A stretch of 59,245 nt of DNA from an uncultured Pelagibacteraceae bacterium (lineage in GTDB: Bacteria > Pseudomonadota > Alphaproteobacteria > Pelagibacterales > Pelagibacteraceae): NCBI GenBank assembly GCA_902561075.1, contig CACEOC010000005.1, forward strand, positions 1 through 59,245. Direction: 5' to 3'. The notes under the pieces are model-generated. The model had not been told where the DNA came from. It made no database searches and saw nothing but the letters and a program-made list of their open reading frames with translations. The number at the start of each line of letters is the position of its first letter. Within the stretch, counting starts at the first letter, position 1. Of this stretch, positions 47,092 through 55,993 are shown piece by piece. Position numbers and translations under genes: made by a program.

Positions 47092-47138
47092 ATTTTTAAT
47101 AAACTTTACTTAAATATTTTTTTATATAAATTTTATAA

Positions 47139-48011
47139 ATGAACAAAATTCAAGGCATTTATGCGGCCTCATTATCAGTTTTTAATGAGGATTTATCCTT
47201 AAATTTAGATAAGACGTTAAAGCATGCTGATTTTTTAATAAATAATGGGTGTCATGGTGTAGTTTTATTAGGTAGCACTGGACAATCACAATTAGTTTCA
47301 TTATCAGAAAAAATAAAGTTAATAAATTATTTACCAAAAAGCCGAAATCACAAAAAATTCATAATTGGAACAGGTGTAAACTCATTAGGCGACACAATAA
47401 ATTTAATAAATATTTCAATGTCACTTAATTTTAATTATTTTTTAATTATGCCCCCTGCATATTATAAATATTCTGACAAGGATGTTATTAAATATTTTAC
47501 TAAAATTATAGAGAATACAAAAGACTGTAAAATTATTCTTTACAATTATGAAAAACTTAGTGGATACAAATTTAGTTTAGATTGCATAAAATACCTTAAA
47601 AAAAATTTTCCACATCAAATTATAGGAATAAAAGATAGTACTTACAATATTTACAAAGACTATAAAGATAATAATTTGTCTATATTTTTAGGCTCAGAAG
47701 AAAAATTATATGAAGGCTTAAAAATTGGATGTAATGGTATAATAAGCGCAACTTGCAATGTAACATCAATACTTGCCAGAAAAGTATATGACGATTTCAA
47801 AAATAATATTGATCAGTCTAAAAATGAAAAACTATGTAATGTCAGAAAAGTATTTGAAAAATTTAATTTAATCTCAAGTTTACATTCATATATGTCTATA
47901 TATGATCCTATTTTTAAAAATGTTCTACCTGTAATAGATTTATTATCAAAAAGTGAAGAAAAAAAATTATTTGAAGATTTAGAAAATTTGGATTTTAATA
48001 TAAAATATTAA
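47139..48011 (+). CDS. DapA/NanA-superfamily aldolase, specificity unknown
   Basis: Class I TIM-barrel lyase of 290 residues in the dihydrodipicolinate synthase / N-acetylneuraminate lyase superfamily. The Schiff-base Lys is Lys165 in IGIKDST, with catalytic Tyr135 in ILYNY. The GTTGE loop of true DapA reads GSTGQ here, and the Arg that follows the YNVP segment in DapA is missing (YNYEKLSG). It is thus unlikely to be the lysine-pathway enzyme and more likely acts on a sugar acid or hydroxy-oxo acid. It lies beside a GT9 gene and 5 bases before cfa. Confidence 0.8.
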   Translation: MNKIQGIYAASLSVFNEDLSLNLDKTLKHADFLINNGCHGVVLLGSTGQSQLVSLSEKIKLINYLPKSRNHKKFIIGTGVNSLGDTINLINISMSLNFNYFLIMPPAYYKYSDKDVIKYFTKIIENTKDCKIILYNYEKLSGYKFSLDCIKYLKKNFPHQIIGIKDSTYNIYKDYKDNNLSIFLGSEEKLYEGLKIGCNGIISATCNVTSILARKVYDDFKNNIDQSKNEKLCNVRKVFEKFNLISSLHSYMSIYDPIFKNVLPVIDLLSKSEEKKLFEDLENLDFNIKY

Positions 48012-48016
48012 AATTT

Positions 48017-49207
48017 ATGAGAGGATTAACCAAATTTTGTGAGGGACTCTTTAAAGATGATGGATTTATATTAGTTGATGCGAATAAAAAAGAATATGTA
48101 ATTGGTAAGCCTATCAAAAATCCACCAATTAAACTAAAATTGTTAAACAAAAAACTTCATTATCAGTTACTTTTGTTACCGGACTTGTATCTTGGCGAAG
48201 CTTATGCAGATGGATCTGCTGTCATAGAAAATGGATCATTAACAGATTTTTTAGAAATTGCTATGAAAAATATAGGCAGAGGTCCAACTAGTAAATACGC
48301 AACCATTATAAAAAATATTTTAGGTGCTTACGAATATATTACAAATTTTAATTTTGCAAAAAAGTCTAAATCTAATGTTGCTCATCACTATGATATTTCA
48401 GAAAAACTGTATGATTTATTTTTGGACAAGAATAGACAGTATTCTTGTGCATATTTTAAAAATGATAATGAAACCCTTGAGGATGCTCAGAAAAACAAAA
48501 TGAACCATATAATAAAAAAACTAAACTTAAAAAAAAATCAGAGAGTATTAGATATAGGATCAGGCTGGGGCACGTTGGCTCTCGAAATAGCAAAACAAAG
48601 TGAGTGTGAAGTACTTGGTATTACTTTGTCTGAAAATCAATTAGAATACAGCCAAAAAAAAGCTAAAGAACTAAATCTAGAAAATCAAGTTAGATTCCAA
48701 TTGATTGATTATAGGCAATTAAATGAAAAATTTGATCGGGTAGTTAGCGTAGGTATGCTGGAGCATGTAGGTAAAAAATTTTATAATAGATATTTTAAAT
48801 CTGTTTCCAAATTTTTAAATGAGGATGGAGTAGCTTTAATTCATACAATAGGATCTGTAATGACACCGAGAGATCCTCATCCATGGATATCGAAATATAT
48901 ATTTCCGGGTGGATATACACCTAGTTTAAGTGAGTTGGCAAGACCTATAGAAAATTCTAATTTGGTTATTGCTGATATGGAAGTATTAAGAATGCATTAC
49001 TCACATACTTTAAGAAATTGGAAGGAAAGATTTTTGGGTAAGAAAGAAGAAGTATTAGAAATGTTTGATGAGAGGTTTTTTAGAATGTGGGAATTTTATC
49101 TAGCAGGATGTGAAATGGCATTCAAATGGGGAGATCAGGTTGTATTTCAATTCCAATTAAGTAAAAAATTATTATCAACACCAAATACAAGAGACTATAT
49201 TTATTAA
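48017..49207 (+). CDS. cfa: Cyclopropane-fatty-acyl-phospholipid synthase
   Basis: SAM-dependent enzyme that adds a methylene bridge to unsaturated acyl chains of membrane phospholipids. The 396 residues show the N-terminal lipid-binding part with GEAYADGSAVIENGSLTDF (first part), NVAHHYDISEKLYDLFLD and the QYSCAYF segment. The SAM-binding motif is RVLDIGSGWGTLALEIA, followed by MLEHVG and SHTLRNWKERF. It follows the DapA-like gene and precedes the Lys-rich protein by 28 bases. Confidence 0.93.
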   Translation: MRGLTKFCEGLFKDDGFILVDANKKEYVIGKPIKNPPIKLKLLNKKLHYQLLLLPDLYLGEAYADGSAVIENGSLTDFLEIAMKNIGRGPTSKYATIIKNILGAYEYITNFNFAKKSKSNVAHHYDISEKLYDLFLDKNRQYSCAYFKNDNETLEDAQKNKMNHIIKKLNLKKNQRVLDIGSGWGTLALEIAKQSECEVLGITLSENQLEYSQKKAKELNLENQVRFQLIDYRQLNEKFDRVVSVGMLEHVGKKFYNRYFKSVSKFLNEDGVALIHTIGSVMTPRDPHPWISKYIFPGGYTPSLSELARPIENSNLVIADMEVLRMHYSHTLRNWKERFLGKKEEVLEMFDERFFRMWEFYLAGCEMAFKWGDQVVFQFQLSKKLLSTPNTRDYIY

Positions 49208-49235
49208 TTAATTATCGATAAATCATAAAAAGCTG

Positions 49236-50417
49236 ATGAAAAAAAAAAAAATTTTAAAGATAAAATCCAAAAAAAAAACTAAAAAAACGAATGTATACAA
49301 TAAAATTAAAATTTTAAAAAAAACAAAAAAGAAAAAGAAAAAAATTAGAAAATTTAAAAAAACAAAAAGAGATAATAAAAAAATTAATTTAAATACAAAT
49401 CGTTCGAAAACATCAAAAACTCTACTAAATTTAATTAGAATACAAAATAAAATAAAAGAAAATTTTTCATTTAGAATAACTTTTGATATTTTTAAATTAG
49501 ATAAATTAATTCAATCTTTTTTTCAAAAAGTAGACGATAAAATTTCTGAATATAAATCAATCAAAGCTGACGAAGCTAGAAGAATTAAAATAGAAAATAT
49601 TGAAAAAGAAAAAGAAAGAAAAGACAGAGAAGAGATTGAAAAAAAAGAATTCGAAGAAAAAATATTAAAGGAGAAATTAAAGCAAATAAAAGAAGAAGAA
49701 AAATTAGAAAGAGAAAGAAATAAAGATATCAAATTGTTTCTAAGAAAGGAACAAGCTCTTTTAAGAAAAGAACAAGCAGAAAGACAGAAGAGATTTTTAC
49801 AGGAAATCAAATTAGAGCGACAGATTGAGAAGTTTAGAATTAGAGAAATTAAAGAATTAGAAAAACTAGAGAGAATATCATTAAAAGAACAAAGAGAAGA
49901 TTATGAGGGATTACAAGACAGAATTGAGAAGTTAAAAGAGAAATACAGACAACTAAGAGATCAAAAAATCAGAAAAAGAGTAGAGGCTCTTGGTGTTAAA
50001 ACATCAGAAACAGATGATCGAGAAACTCTTCTTAGAAAAGAAAGAGAATATTCTGAAGCTAGGCAGAAAATAGAATTATCGCTTGAAAGTTTTTATAGAA
50101 GTGCAACAAGCTTAGTTTTTCAATTAAACAAGAGACACGTCACAAGACATATGTCAATATTTAGATGTATTGACAGAAGATTTGAGACTGGAGAAATTTT
50201 CATTAAATGGGATGAGTCAAGTGATGAGGAGTGGTTAATATTAATTTATATTAAAGATAATGCTCCAGATAAAGGTATTGTAATTGAAGACAAAACAAAT
50301 CCAGAAAAAAATTTGTCTCATGAATTTAAGTCAAACGAGATATTTAAGGCCTCCGATACTATGGTTGACTCACTTACTCAACTGTTATCGAGGGAGAGAT
50401 CAAAAAAAAATAACTAA
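49236..50417 (+). CDS. Lys-rich coiled-coil protein of unknown function
   Basis: I do not recognise this 393-residue protein. The first 60 residues are very rich in lysine. Residues about 100-260 are almost pure charged helix (repeated EKE, KEE, REQ patterns) and should form a long coiled coil. The last 110 or so residues look globular: YRSATSLVFQLNKRHVTRH, FRCIDRRFETGEIFIKWDES and VDSLTQLLSRE. There is no signal peptide, so it is probably cytoplasmic and could bind nucleic acid or a membrane surface. The start codon is followed by 13 consecutive A bases (49239-49251). It ends 1 base before the convergent scfR stop. Confidence 0.75.
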   Translation: MKKKKILKIKSKKKTKKTNVYNKIKILKKTKKKKKKIRKFKKTKRDNKKINLNTNRSKTSKTLLNLIRIQNKIKENFSFRITFDIFKLDKLIQSFFQKVDDKISEYKSIKADEARRIKIENIEKEKERKDREEIEKKEFEEKILKEKLKQIKEEEKLERERNKDIKLFLRKEQALLRKEQAERQKRFLQEIKLERQIEKFRIREIKELEKLERISLKEQREDYEGLQDRIEKLKEKYRQLRDQKIRKRVEALGVKTSETDDRETLLRKEREYSEARQKIELSLESFYRSATSLVFQLNKRHVTRHMSIFRCIDRRFETGEIFIKWDESSDEEWLILIYIKDNAPDKGIVIEDKTNPEKNLSHEFKSNEIFKASDTMVDSLTQLLSRERSKKNN

Positions 50418-50418
50418 T

Positions 50419-51843
50419 TTATTCAGTAACATAGACAGAAACACCGCGATTATTAATGTCTACATCAAATTTTTTATGCAATGGAGGAAAGGCCCTTTGA
50501 GAACAATCTAATCTGTCACAAGTTCTACAAGACACACCTATTGGTATTTCTGTTTTTTTATCGTTTAGATCTAAGTTTTCCGTATATACAAAGTCTTTAG
50601 CGTATTTAGCCTGACAACCTAATCCAATAGATAGAATACTTTTCTTTTTCCCATATCTTCCTACTCCTTTCTCAACTGTTCTTGCTATACAAACATATTT
50701 TTCACCATTACTCATTTTACTCACAGCAGCTTGTATAACTCCTGGTCTTGAAAAAGCAGAATAAACATTCCAACGCGGACATGCTCCGCCATATCTTGGG
50801 ATTTCGATTCCTGATAAAGAAAAACGTTTAGATATATTTCCTGCAACATCCACTCTCAAAAAATGAAATGGTATTCCTGGAAGTTTCGGATCTTGTAAAC
50901 AAGTAACTCTGTGAGCTATTTGTTCAAAAGTACACGCAAAAGTATTTTGTAATAACTCTAGATCATATTTTTGTTTTATACACTCTTTATGAAATAATTT
51001 ATATGGCATCAAAATTGCAGCACCACAATAATTTAATAGAGCTACTTTTGTGAGTTTTTTTGATTCCTCAGATGGAAATTTAAATTGTGATAAATATTTT
51101 TCTATTATAGTCATAGCGCCTTCTTGTGCAATTTGTGCTGATGCGTATAATTTTTTTGTTTCTAACGCAACATAATCACTTAAATGTAATTCTTTTTGAC
51201 TTTTAAGATATTTTTTTGAAAAAGGCTTGTCATCCTCAGGTAACAAATCTATTACTTTTACACCATACTCTGTTTTGAGAAAATCACATAAAGCCATATA
51301 GGTTGCTCTGTTATTAATTTGAATTCTGTTAAATATTTCTTCAGCAAACTTCTCTAAATTTGCAAAATAATTTTTATTTTCTTGTAGAAAATCTGATACA
51401 ACTTCTCCTGGAAATGATGCTTTCCTTCCATCTATAATTTTGCCCGAAATATTTTCTACCTTGCTAACAATTTCTTGTCCTTTTTGTTTATAATTATCTC
51501 CTAATTTTATTAAAGCACGAGCAATTTTAGGATTAGTATTAACTAGGTCATTAACTTCTGGACCTAAAATATCTAAATCTTCAAATAGTTCATCTCCCAA
51601 TAATTCAGATAGATTGCTAATAAGGCTTAATTCTGATTTATTTGTTAAATCTGACAATTCTATTTTTAACTCTTCACAAACTTTTAAAAGTAGATCGCCA
51701 TCAATTTTTCTTTTTCCATTCTCAATTAGATTTAAATAACTAGGTGATATCCCTAATCGATCAGATAATTTATTTGCTTGAATGCCTAGCTGTCTCCTAA
51801 AAGCCTTTATTTTTGGACCAATTTTTAAATCAATTTGACTCAT
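50419..51843 (-). CDS. ScfR/RamB-type regulator (XRE HTH + ImmA/IrrE-like + Cys-rich C terminus)
   Basis: Transcription factor of 474 residues. It has an N-terminal helix-turn-helix (about 10-65, with SDRLGISPSYLNLIENGKR), a central ImmA/IrrE-like domain with FEQIAHRVTCLQ, and a C-terminal domain ending in CRTCDRLDCSQRAFPP. This layout is that of the short-chain fatty acyl / RamB regulators that control acetate and glyoxylate metabolism. Here it is divergent from the isocitrate lyase gene, the classic RamB target. Seven TTTGTAAA-like sites lie directly upstream of its own start, consistent with autoregulation. Confidence 0.88.
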   Translation of the reverse strand: MSQIDLKIGPKIKAFRRQLGIQANKLSDRLGISPSYLNLIENGKRKIDGDLLLKVCEELKIELSDLTNKSELSLISNLSELLGDELFEDLDILGPEVNDLVNTNPKIARALIKLGDNYKQKGQEIVSKVENISGKIIDGRKASFPGEVVSDFLQENKNYFANLEKFAEEIFNRIQINNRATYMALCDFLKTEYGVKVIDLLPEDDKPFSKKYLKSQKELHLSDYVALETKKLYASAQIAQEGAMTIIEKYLSQFKFPSEESKKLTKVALLNYCGAAILMPYKLFHKECIKQKYDLELLQNTFACTFEQIAHRVTCLQDPKLPGIPFHFLRVDVAGNISKRFSLSGIEIPRYGGACPRWNVYSAFSRPGVIQAAVSKMSNGEKYVCIARTVEKGVGRYGKKKSILSIGLGCQAKYAKDFVYTENLDLNDKKTEIPIGVSCRTCDRLDCSQRAFPPLHKKFDVDINNRGVSVYVTE

Positions 51844-51852
51844 TATTTACTA

Positions 51853-51956
51853 TTTGTAAATTTTGTAAATATAAATTTACAATTAATTTTATTATTTTAC
51901 AAGGTTTTTAAATATTTTTATGGCTTTTGTAAATATTGTAAATTATAAAGTTTACA
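51853..51956. promoter_or_regulatory. Operator-like array of TTTGTAAA sites between scfR-type gene and aceA
   Basis: Seven copies or near-copies of TTTGTAAA / TTTACAA occur in 104 bases. Forward copies are at 51853-51860, 51862-51869, 51926-51933 and 51935-51942 (ATTGTAAA). Inverse copies are at 51876-51882, 51896-51902 and 51951-51956. Both forward pairs are spaced by exactly 9 bases and each is followed by an inverse copy. RamB of Corynebacterium is reported to bind a related TTTGCAAA-type element. These are likely binding sites of the divergent regulator, acting on its own gene and on aceA. Confidence 0.65.
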
Positions 51957-52120
51957 TGAACAACGAAATCAGTAAAAAAACTCAAGAAAATCAGGCACAA
52001 AATAGCCACCAAGACACTAACGATAAAAGAAATAAGTCAGGAATTTATTTGAGGGACGATCACTGCGATTGGGGTTCTAGTGGTATGAATGAGTTTACTA
52101 ACGAGTATAACTCTAACTAA
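51956..52120 (+). CDS. Small ORF upstream of isocitrate lyase, unrecognised
   Basis: A 54-codon ORF (MNNEISKKTQENQAQ at the start) ends 48 bases before aceA. The frame is open from an ATG at 51920, but that start lies among the operator repeats and would add 12 residues. The product is hydrophilic with a single Cys in YLRDDHCDWGSSGM. Twenty-two of its 54 codons end in G or C, against 9 of the first 54 codons of aceA, which is unusual here. It could encode a small protein or mark a structured leader RNA. No convincing ribosome-binding site precedes it. Confidence 0.4.
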   Translation: MNNEISKKTQENQAQNSHQDTNDKRNKSGIYLRDDHCDWGSSGMNEFTNEYNSN

Positions 52121-52168
52121 TCGAAACATATCACTTTCTAAATTAAACATTTAAATTGAGGGGTTTAA

Positions 52169-53446
52169 ATGAGTTCTGAAAAAAAAGTTTCATATGATTT
52201 AAAAAGGTTTGCAGGTATTAAAAGAGATTATACACCGGAAGAAGTTGAACGATTGAGAGGTTCAATAAAAATTCAATATTCAATGTGTGAACAACAATCC
52301 AAAAAACTATGGAATTTGTTAAATACAGAGCCATATGTCAATACATTAGGTTCTTTATCCGGAAATCATTCTGTTCAACATGCTAAAGCTGGATTAAAAG
52401 CAATTTATGTAAGCGGATGGCAGGTAGCTGCAGATGCTAACACAGCTGGAGAAATGTACCCAGATCAATCTTTATATCCTTTTGATAGTGCACCAAAACT
52501 TGTTGATAGCATTAACAATGCGTTAGTAAGAGCTGATCAAATTCAACATATGGAAATAAAAGATGGAGATATGAACTCAAAAGATAGAACAGATTATATG
52601 CTACCAATAATTGCCGACGGAGAAGCTGGATTTGGTGGTCCTTTAAATGTGTTTGAGTTGACAAAAAAATTTATTAAAGCAGGAGCTGCAGGTGTGCATT
52701 TTGAAGATCAATTAGCTAGTGAAAAAAAATGCGGACATATGGGAGGAAAAGTTTTAGTACCAACAGGGACTGCAGTAAGAAATTTAAAAGCGGCAAGATT
52801 AGCTGCAGATATAGCTGATGTACCTCTTATAATATTAGCTAGAACCGATGCAAATGCTGCAAAATTAATTACAAATGATCATGACGAAAATGATAAACCT
52901 TTTTTAACAGGAGAAAGATCACCAGAGGGTTTTTATTATGTAAAAGCAGGAATAGATCAAGCTATTTCTAGAGGAATAGCTTACGCGCCTTATGCGGATT
53001 TAATTTGGTGTGAAACAGCAACTCCTAACTTAGAGGAGGCAAAAAAATTTGCAGATGCTGTGCATGCAAAATTTCCTGGTAAATTATTAGCTTACAATTG
53101 TTCACCCTCTTTTAATTGGAAAAAACATTTATCAGACGATGAAATTGCAACTTTTCAAAAAAAAATTGGAGAGATGGGATACAAATTTCAATTTATAACT
53201 TTAGCAGGATTTCACACTCAAAATATTGCAATATTTGAACTTGCGGAGAAATATAAAAAAGATGGTATGGCCGCATATTCTAAAATTCAACAACAAGAGT
53301 TTGATAGAGAAAAAGATGGATATACAAGTGTAAAACACCAAAGAGAAGTTGGAACTTCATACTTTGATGCTGTGTCAAACACTATAAGTGGTGGAAAAAG
53401 CTCAACTACAGCCATGGAAGGTTCTACAGAATCTGAGCAGTTTTAA
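52169..53446 (+). CDS. aceA: Isocitrate lyase
   Basis: Splits isocitrate to glyoxylate and succinate, the first step of the glyoxylate shunt. The 425 residues have the catalytic [10 protein letters not shown] (Cys188), [18 protein letters not shown], and the ARTDANAA and NCSPSFNW segments. GAGGGG seven bases before the ATG serves as a ribosome-binding site. It is preceded by a small ORF and an operator array of the divergent ScfR/RamB-type regulator. Its TAA shares bases with the opposing stop (TTAA). Confidence 0.97.
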   Translation: MSSEKKVSYDLKRFAGIKRDYTPEEVERLRGSIKIQYSMCEQQSKKLWNLLNTEPYVNTLGSLSGNHSVQHAKAGLKAIYVSGWQVAADANTAGEMYPDQSLYPFDSAPKLVDSINNALVRADQIQHMEIKDGDMNSKDRTDYMLPIIADGEAGFGGPLNVFELTKKFIKAGAAGVHFEDQLASEKKCGHMGGKVLVPTGTAVRNLKAARLAADIADVPLIILARTDANAAKLITNDHDENDKPFLTGERSPEGFYYVKAGIDQAISRGIAYAPYADLIWCETATPNLEEAKKFADAVHAKFPGKLLAYNCSPSFNWKKHLSDDEIATFQKKIGEMGYKFQFITLAGFHTQNIAIFELAEKYKKDGMAAYSKIQQQEFDREKDGYTSVKHQREVGTSYFDAVSNTISGGKSSTTAMEGSTESEQF

Positions 53447-54168
53447 TTAGTCTTTAGCTTTTGAATTTGATCCCAAGCTGAATTTATTGATCTCATTGTT
53501 TTTTTACTTTCTTCAATTACCTCATTTGGAACTCCTTTGCTTAATAGCAAATCTGGATGATGTTCTTTAGACAATTTTAAATATCTCTTTCTTATAGTTT
53601 GTAAGTCATCATTAGGACTACTCTCCAGTACCATATAAGGGTTCTGTTTGTCAGAAGATTTTCTACTTTCTTTGATGCTTAGATATTGAGATTGAGTTAA
53701 CCCAAAAATATAAGCTATATTTTCAATCATTTTCTCTTCCTCATCACTTACGTGTCCATCAGATTCTGCTATATAAAATAAAACATTAATTACCTCCTCT
53801 AAAACGTTGAGATTTCCTTTATAAAATTGCGCGATTTGCTGAGCATATGGCTCATAATCGGTGCTCTCTTGTTTGGCCTTATTAAATACCTTGCCCACTT
53901 CATCTAATTCATTCTCCGGTATTTTTAATTTATCTTTAACCGCAATTAATTCTTCGCGGCTTACTTGACCATCGGCTTTACTTAATTTTGCAGACAAAAT
54001 AATTAATGATAATGCAAAAATCCTTTGACTCTGGCCTATATCTCTAAACCCACCTCTTGCTCTTGCCCTCGAAATTTTTCCACCTAAAATTGAACCTAAA
54101 AGCATTCCAATTGGTCCACCTAAAGAAAGACCTATCATACCACCGATTAAACTGCCCCAGATAGACAT
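53443..54168 (-). CDS. TerB/DnaJ-domain protein (DjlA-like)
   Basis: The 241 residues have a Gly-rich hydrophobic N-terminal segment ([19 protein letters not shown]), a TerB-like acidic helical domain (about 45-165), and a C-terminal J-domain (about 173-238) with HPD in KEHHPDLL. This is the layout of DjlA, a membrane-associated J-protein that stimulates DnaK. Its start is 30 bases from the divergent 99-residue membrane gene. Confidence 0.9.
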   Translation of the reverse strand: MSIWGSLIGGMIGLSLGGPIGMLLGSILGGKISRARARGGFRDIGQSQRIFALSLIILSAKLSKADGQVSREELIAVKDKLKIPENELDEVGKVFNKAKQESTDYEPYAQQIAQFYKGNLNVLEEVINVLFYIAESDGHVSDEEEKMIENIAYIFGLTQSQYLSIKESRKSSDKQNPYMVLESSPNDDLQTIRKRYLKLSKEHHPDLLLSKGVPNEVIEESKKTMRSINSAWDQIQKLKTN

Positions 54169-54198
54169 ATTCTAAAATTTTAATATAATTTATATTTT

Positions 54199-54498
54199 AT
54201 GACCACAACTATTTTGACTTTATTAATATTATACGGTGTATATAGATGGTCCATATCTTGGATAGAATATTATAGCAAATTAGACTCTAGACTGGGTTCT
54301 TCAGTATGGAGGTATAGTTACGATTATCATGTCCCTGGAGAGAGAGACACTACTTTAGATGATGATGAAAAATTAGTTATATTAAGGAGAAAAAGAAATA
54401 GAGCTGTAACATTTATGTATTTTATTTTTTTTTTAACTTTTATAATTTTTATGTCTTTTATTAATCAGCTTTTACTAAGAATTCTTAATATTCAATAA
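54199..54498 (+). CDS. Small membrane protein of unknown function
   Basis: The 99 residues have two hydrophobic helices (about 3-20 and 73-95) separated by a polar loop with RLGSSVWRYSYDYHVPGERDTTLD (first part), in which the DYHVPGERD stretch stands out. I do not recognise a family. Its 3' end overlaps the opposing DUF6134-like gene by 7 bases. Confidence 0.65.
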   Translation: MTTTILTLLILYGVYRWSISWIEYYSKLDSRLGSSVWRYSYDYHVPGERDTTLDDDEKLVILRRKRNRAVTFMYFIFFLTFIIFMSFINQLLLRILNIQ

Positions 54499-55238
54499 TC
54501 GATTACATATTTTTTAATTATGTATTCCCACTGTCCTAATCTATTATAAGAAACTTTTAATATTAAATTTTCTTTTTTGCTGTACCAAATGTCAAAATTT
54601 AGTTTTTTTTCCTCTGGTGTATTTGGGTTTTTAGATAAAATTTTATAATGTTCCGACTTATATATTTTATTATTAATATTTATATTTTTCTCACCAATAA
54701 ATTTAACGACCTGATCTTTAATGCTTCCCGATAAAGGACTAATTTGAGTGTCTGCCTCTAATATATCGTGGTTCCACCAGTTACCTACAATACTAGATAT
54801 TTCTGCCTTTCCTTTATATGAAGATCCATTAATTTTAAATCCATCTTTTTTATCTGTGACTTCTAAATTAACATATTTTTTTTTGTCATTCTGTTGAGTT
54901 TCGGATTTGAAAGAAATTAGTTTATTTTTAAAATATTTTTCTACACCTTTGCTTTTAATTGAGAAAATTTTTACTCCCAATAGTTGGACATCAAATTTTG
55001 TCTCATTTTTTACCTCTAAAAATTGATTTTCATATTTGAAAAAATAATTACTAAATCCAATTGCTTTACCATCTCTAAATACATCCATTTCTATAACTTT
55101 ATAATTTTTGTAATCTTGTGGGTGTGAATTCCCTCTTTCTGTATAAAAAAATAGAAATAAAATTATAAAGAAATATTTAATATATCTGATACTGTAAATT
55201 ATATAATAATTCATAAATAAAATATTAAAAATATACAA
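54492..55238 (-). CDS. DUF6134-like exported protein
   Basis: The 248 residues begin with a hydrophobic segment (about 16-33) ending near a small-residue site, consistent with a signal peptide. The rest is mostly beta-rich, with YKGKAEISSIVGNWWNHDIL, SGSIKDQV and FDIWYSKKENLILKVSYNRLG. This fits the DUF6134/DUF3108-like periplasmic proteins. A shorter start at 55214 is possible and would still keep the signal segment. Function unknown. Confidence 0.7.
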   Translation of the reverse strand: MYIFNILFMNYYIIYSIRYIKYFFIILFLFFYTERGNSHPQDYKNYKVIEMDVFRDGKAIGFSNYFFKYENQFLEVKNETKFDVQLLGVKIFSIKSKGVEKYFKNKLISFKSETQQNDKKKYVNLEVTDKKDGFKINGSSYKGKAEISSIVGNWWNHDILEADTQISPLSGSIKDQVVKFIGEKNININNKIYKSEHYKILSKNPNTPEEKKLNFDIWYSKKENLILKVSYNRLGQWEYIIKKYVIDY

Positions 55239-55245
55239 ATTAAAA

Positions 55246-55899
55246 ATGTTTTTAACTATAAAAAATATTCCAAAAACTTCTTGGAGTTCAAAAGACCCTT
55301 TAAATTTAAAGCCTAGATTTAGTACTTTTTTCTTTTTATGTTTTGGATTAACACTTTTTGGAATTGGAGAGGGATTACTTCTAGTTTCTTATACAGGTGC
55401 ATCACCCTGGAGTGTTCTGGCTCAAGGAATTTCGAATTATGTCGATTTTTCTATTGGCACGATTACTTTTTTTATAAGCGTTTTTGTAATTTTTTTGTGG
55501 ATATTTTTAAATCAAAAACCAGGAATGGGAACTATTTTAAATGCAATTATTATTGCAGCAATGATCGATGTTTGCTTAAAATATGTTTCAACACCTGACA
55601 GTTTCGAATCAAAAATCATACTTGCAATATTTGCTGTTTTTATAACTGGATTAGGAAGTGGAATATATTTAATTGCAAATTTAGGGCCTGGACCAAGAGA
55701 TGGATTAATGACAGGGCTTCAGAGAAAAACTAATCTTCCTATAGCATCTGTACGTGCTTTTTTGGAAATATCTGTAGTTTCAATTGGTTGGTATCTTGGT
55801 GGTACAGTTGGAATTGGAACTCTATTATTTGCTTTTGGAATTGGTCCTTGTGTGGCTTTTGGATTGTACATTGTTGAAAAAATTTCTAGTAAAAAGTGA
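55246..55899 (+). CDS. YczE/YitT-like membrane protein
   Basis: Inner-membrane protein of 217 residues with about five to six helices. The motifs TGASPWSVLAQGIS and ANLGPGPRDGLMTGLQRKT belong to the YczE/YyaS/YitT group. It begins 7 bases from the longer start of the divergent gene. Function unknown; members have been linked to regulation of peptide synthesis and to transport. Confidence 0.82.
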   Translation: MFLTIKNIPKTSWSSKDPLNLKPRFSTFFFLCFGLTLFGIGEGLLLVSYTGASPWSVLAQGISNYVDFSIGTITFFISVFVIFLWIFLNQKPGMGTILNAIIIAAMIDVCLKYVSTPDSFESKIILAIFAVFITGLGSGIYLIANLGPGPRDGLMTGLQRKTNLPIASVRAFLEISVVSIGWYLGGTVGIGTLLFAFGIGPCVAFGLYIVEKISSKK

Positions 55900-55933
55900 T
55901 AAATACAACTTTGTAAATTTGTTATATTTAGTT

Positions 55934-55993
55934 ATGTGGTTTGTTAGAATTAGACTACATAAATTTGTTAGACTGACACTTCATCCACCATGA
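55934..55993 (+). other. 19-codon ORF ending inside a terminator hairpin
   Basis: In the 243-base gap between the YczE-like gene and groEL, an ATG opens a 19-codon frame rich in Arg, His, Phe and Val. It holds an imperfect internal repeat (FVRIRLHK / FVRLTLHP). Its TGA lies in the 3' arm of the hairpin at 55977-55997. It could be a small peptide, part of a small RNA, or chance. No ribosome-binding site is evident. The rest of the gap shows only AT-rich DNA and two terminators. Confidence 0.25.

Noticed and set aside
47139-48011. Annotation as dapA (4-hydroxy-tetrahydrodipicolinate synthase)
   Set aside because: The substrate-binding loop and Arg segment of DapA are not conserved, although the fold and Schiff-base lysine are.
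55910-55917. Lone TTTGTAAA site after the YczE-like gene
   Set aside because: It matches the repeat near aceA, but stands alone downstream of a gene. Single matches are expected by chance in this composition.
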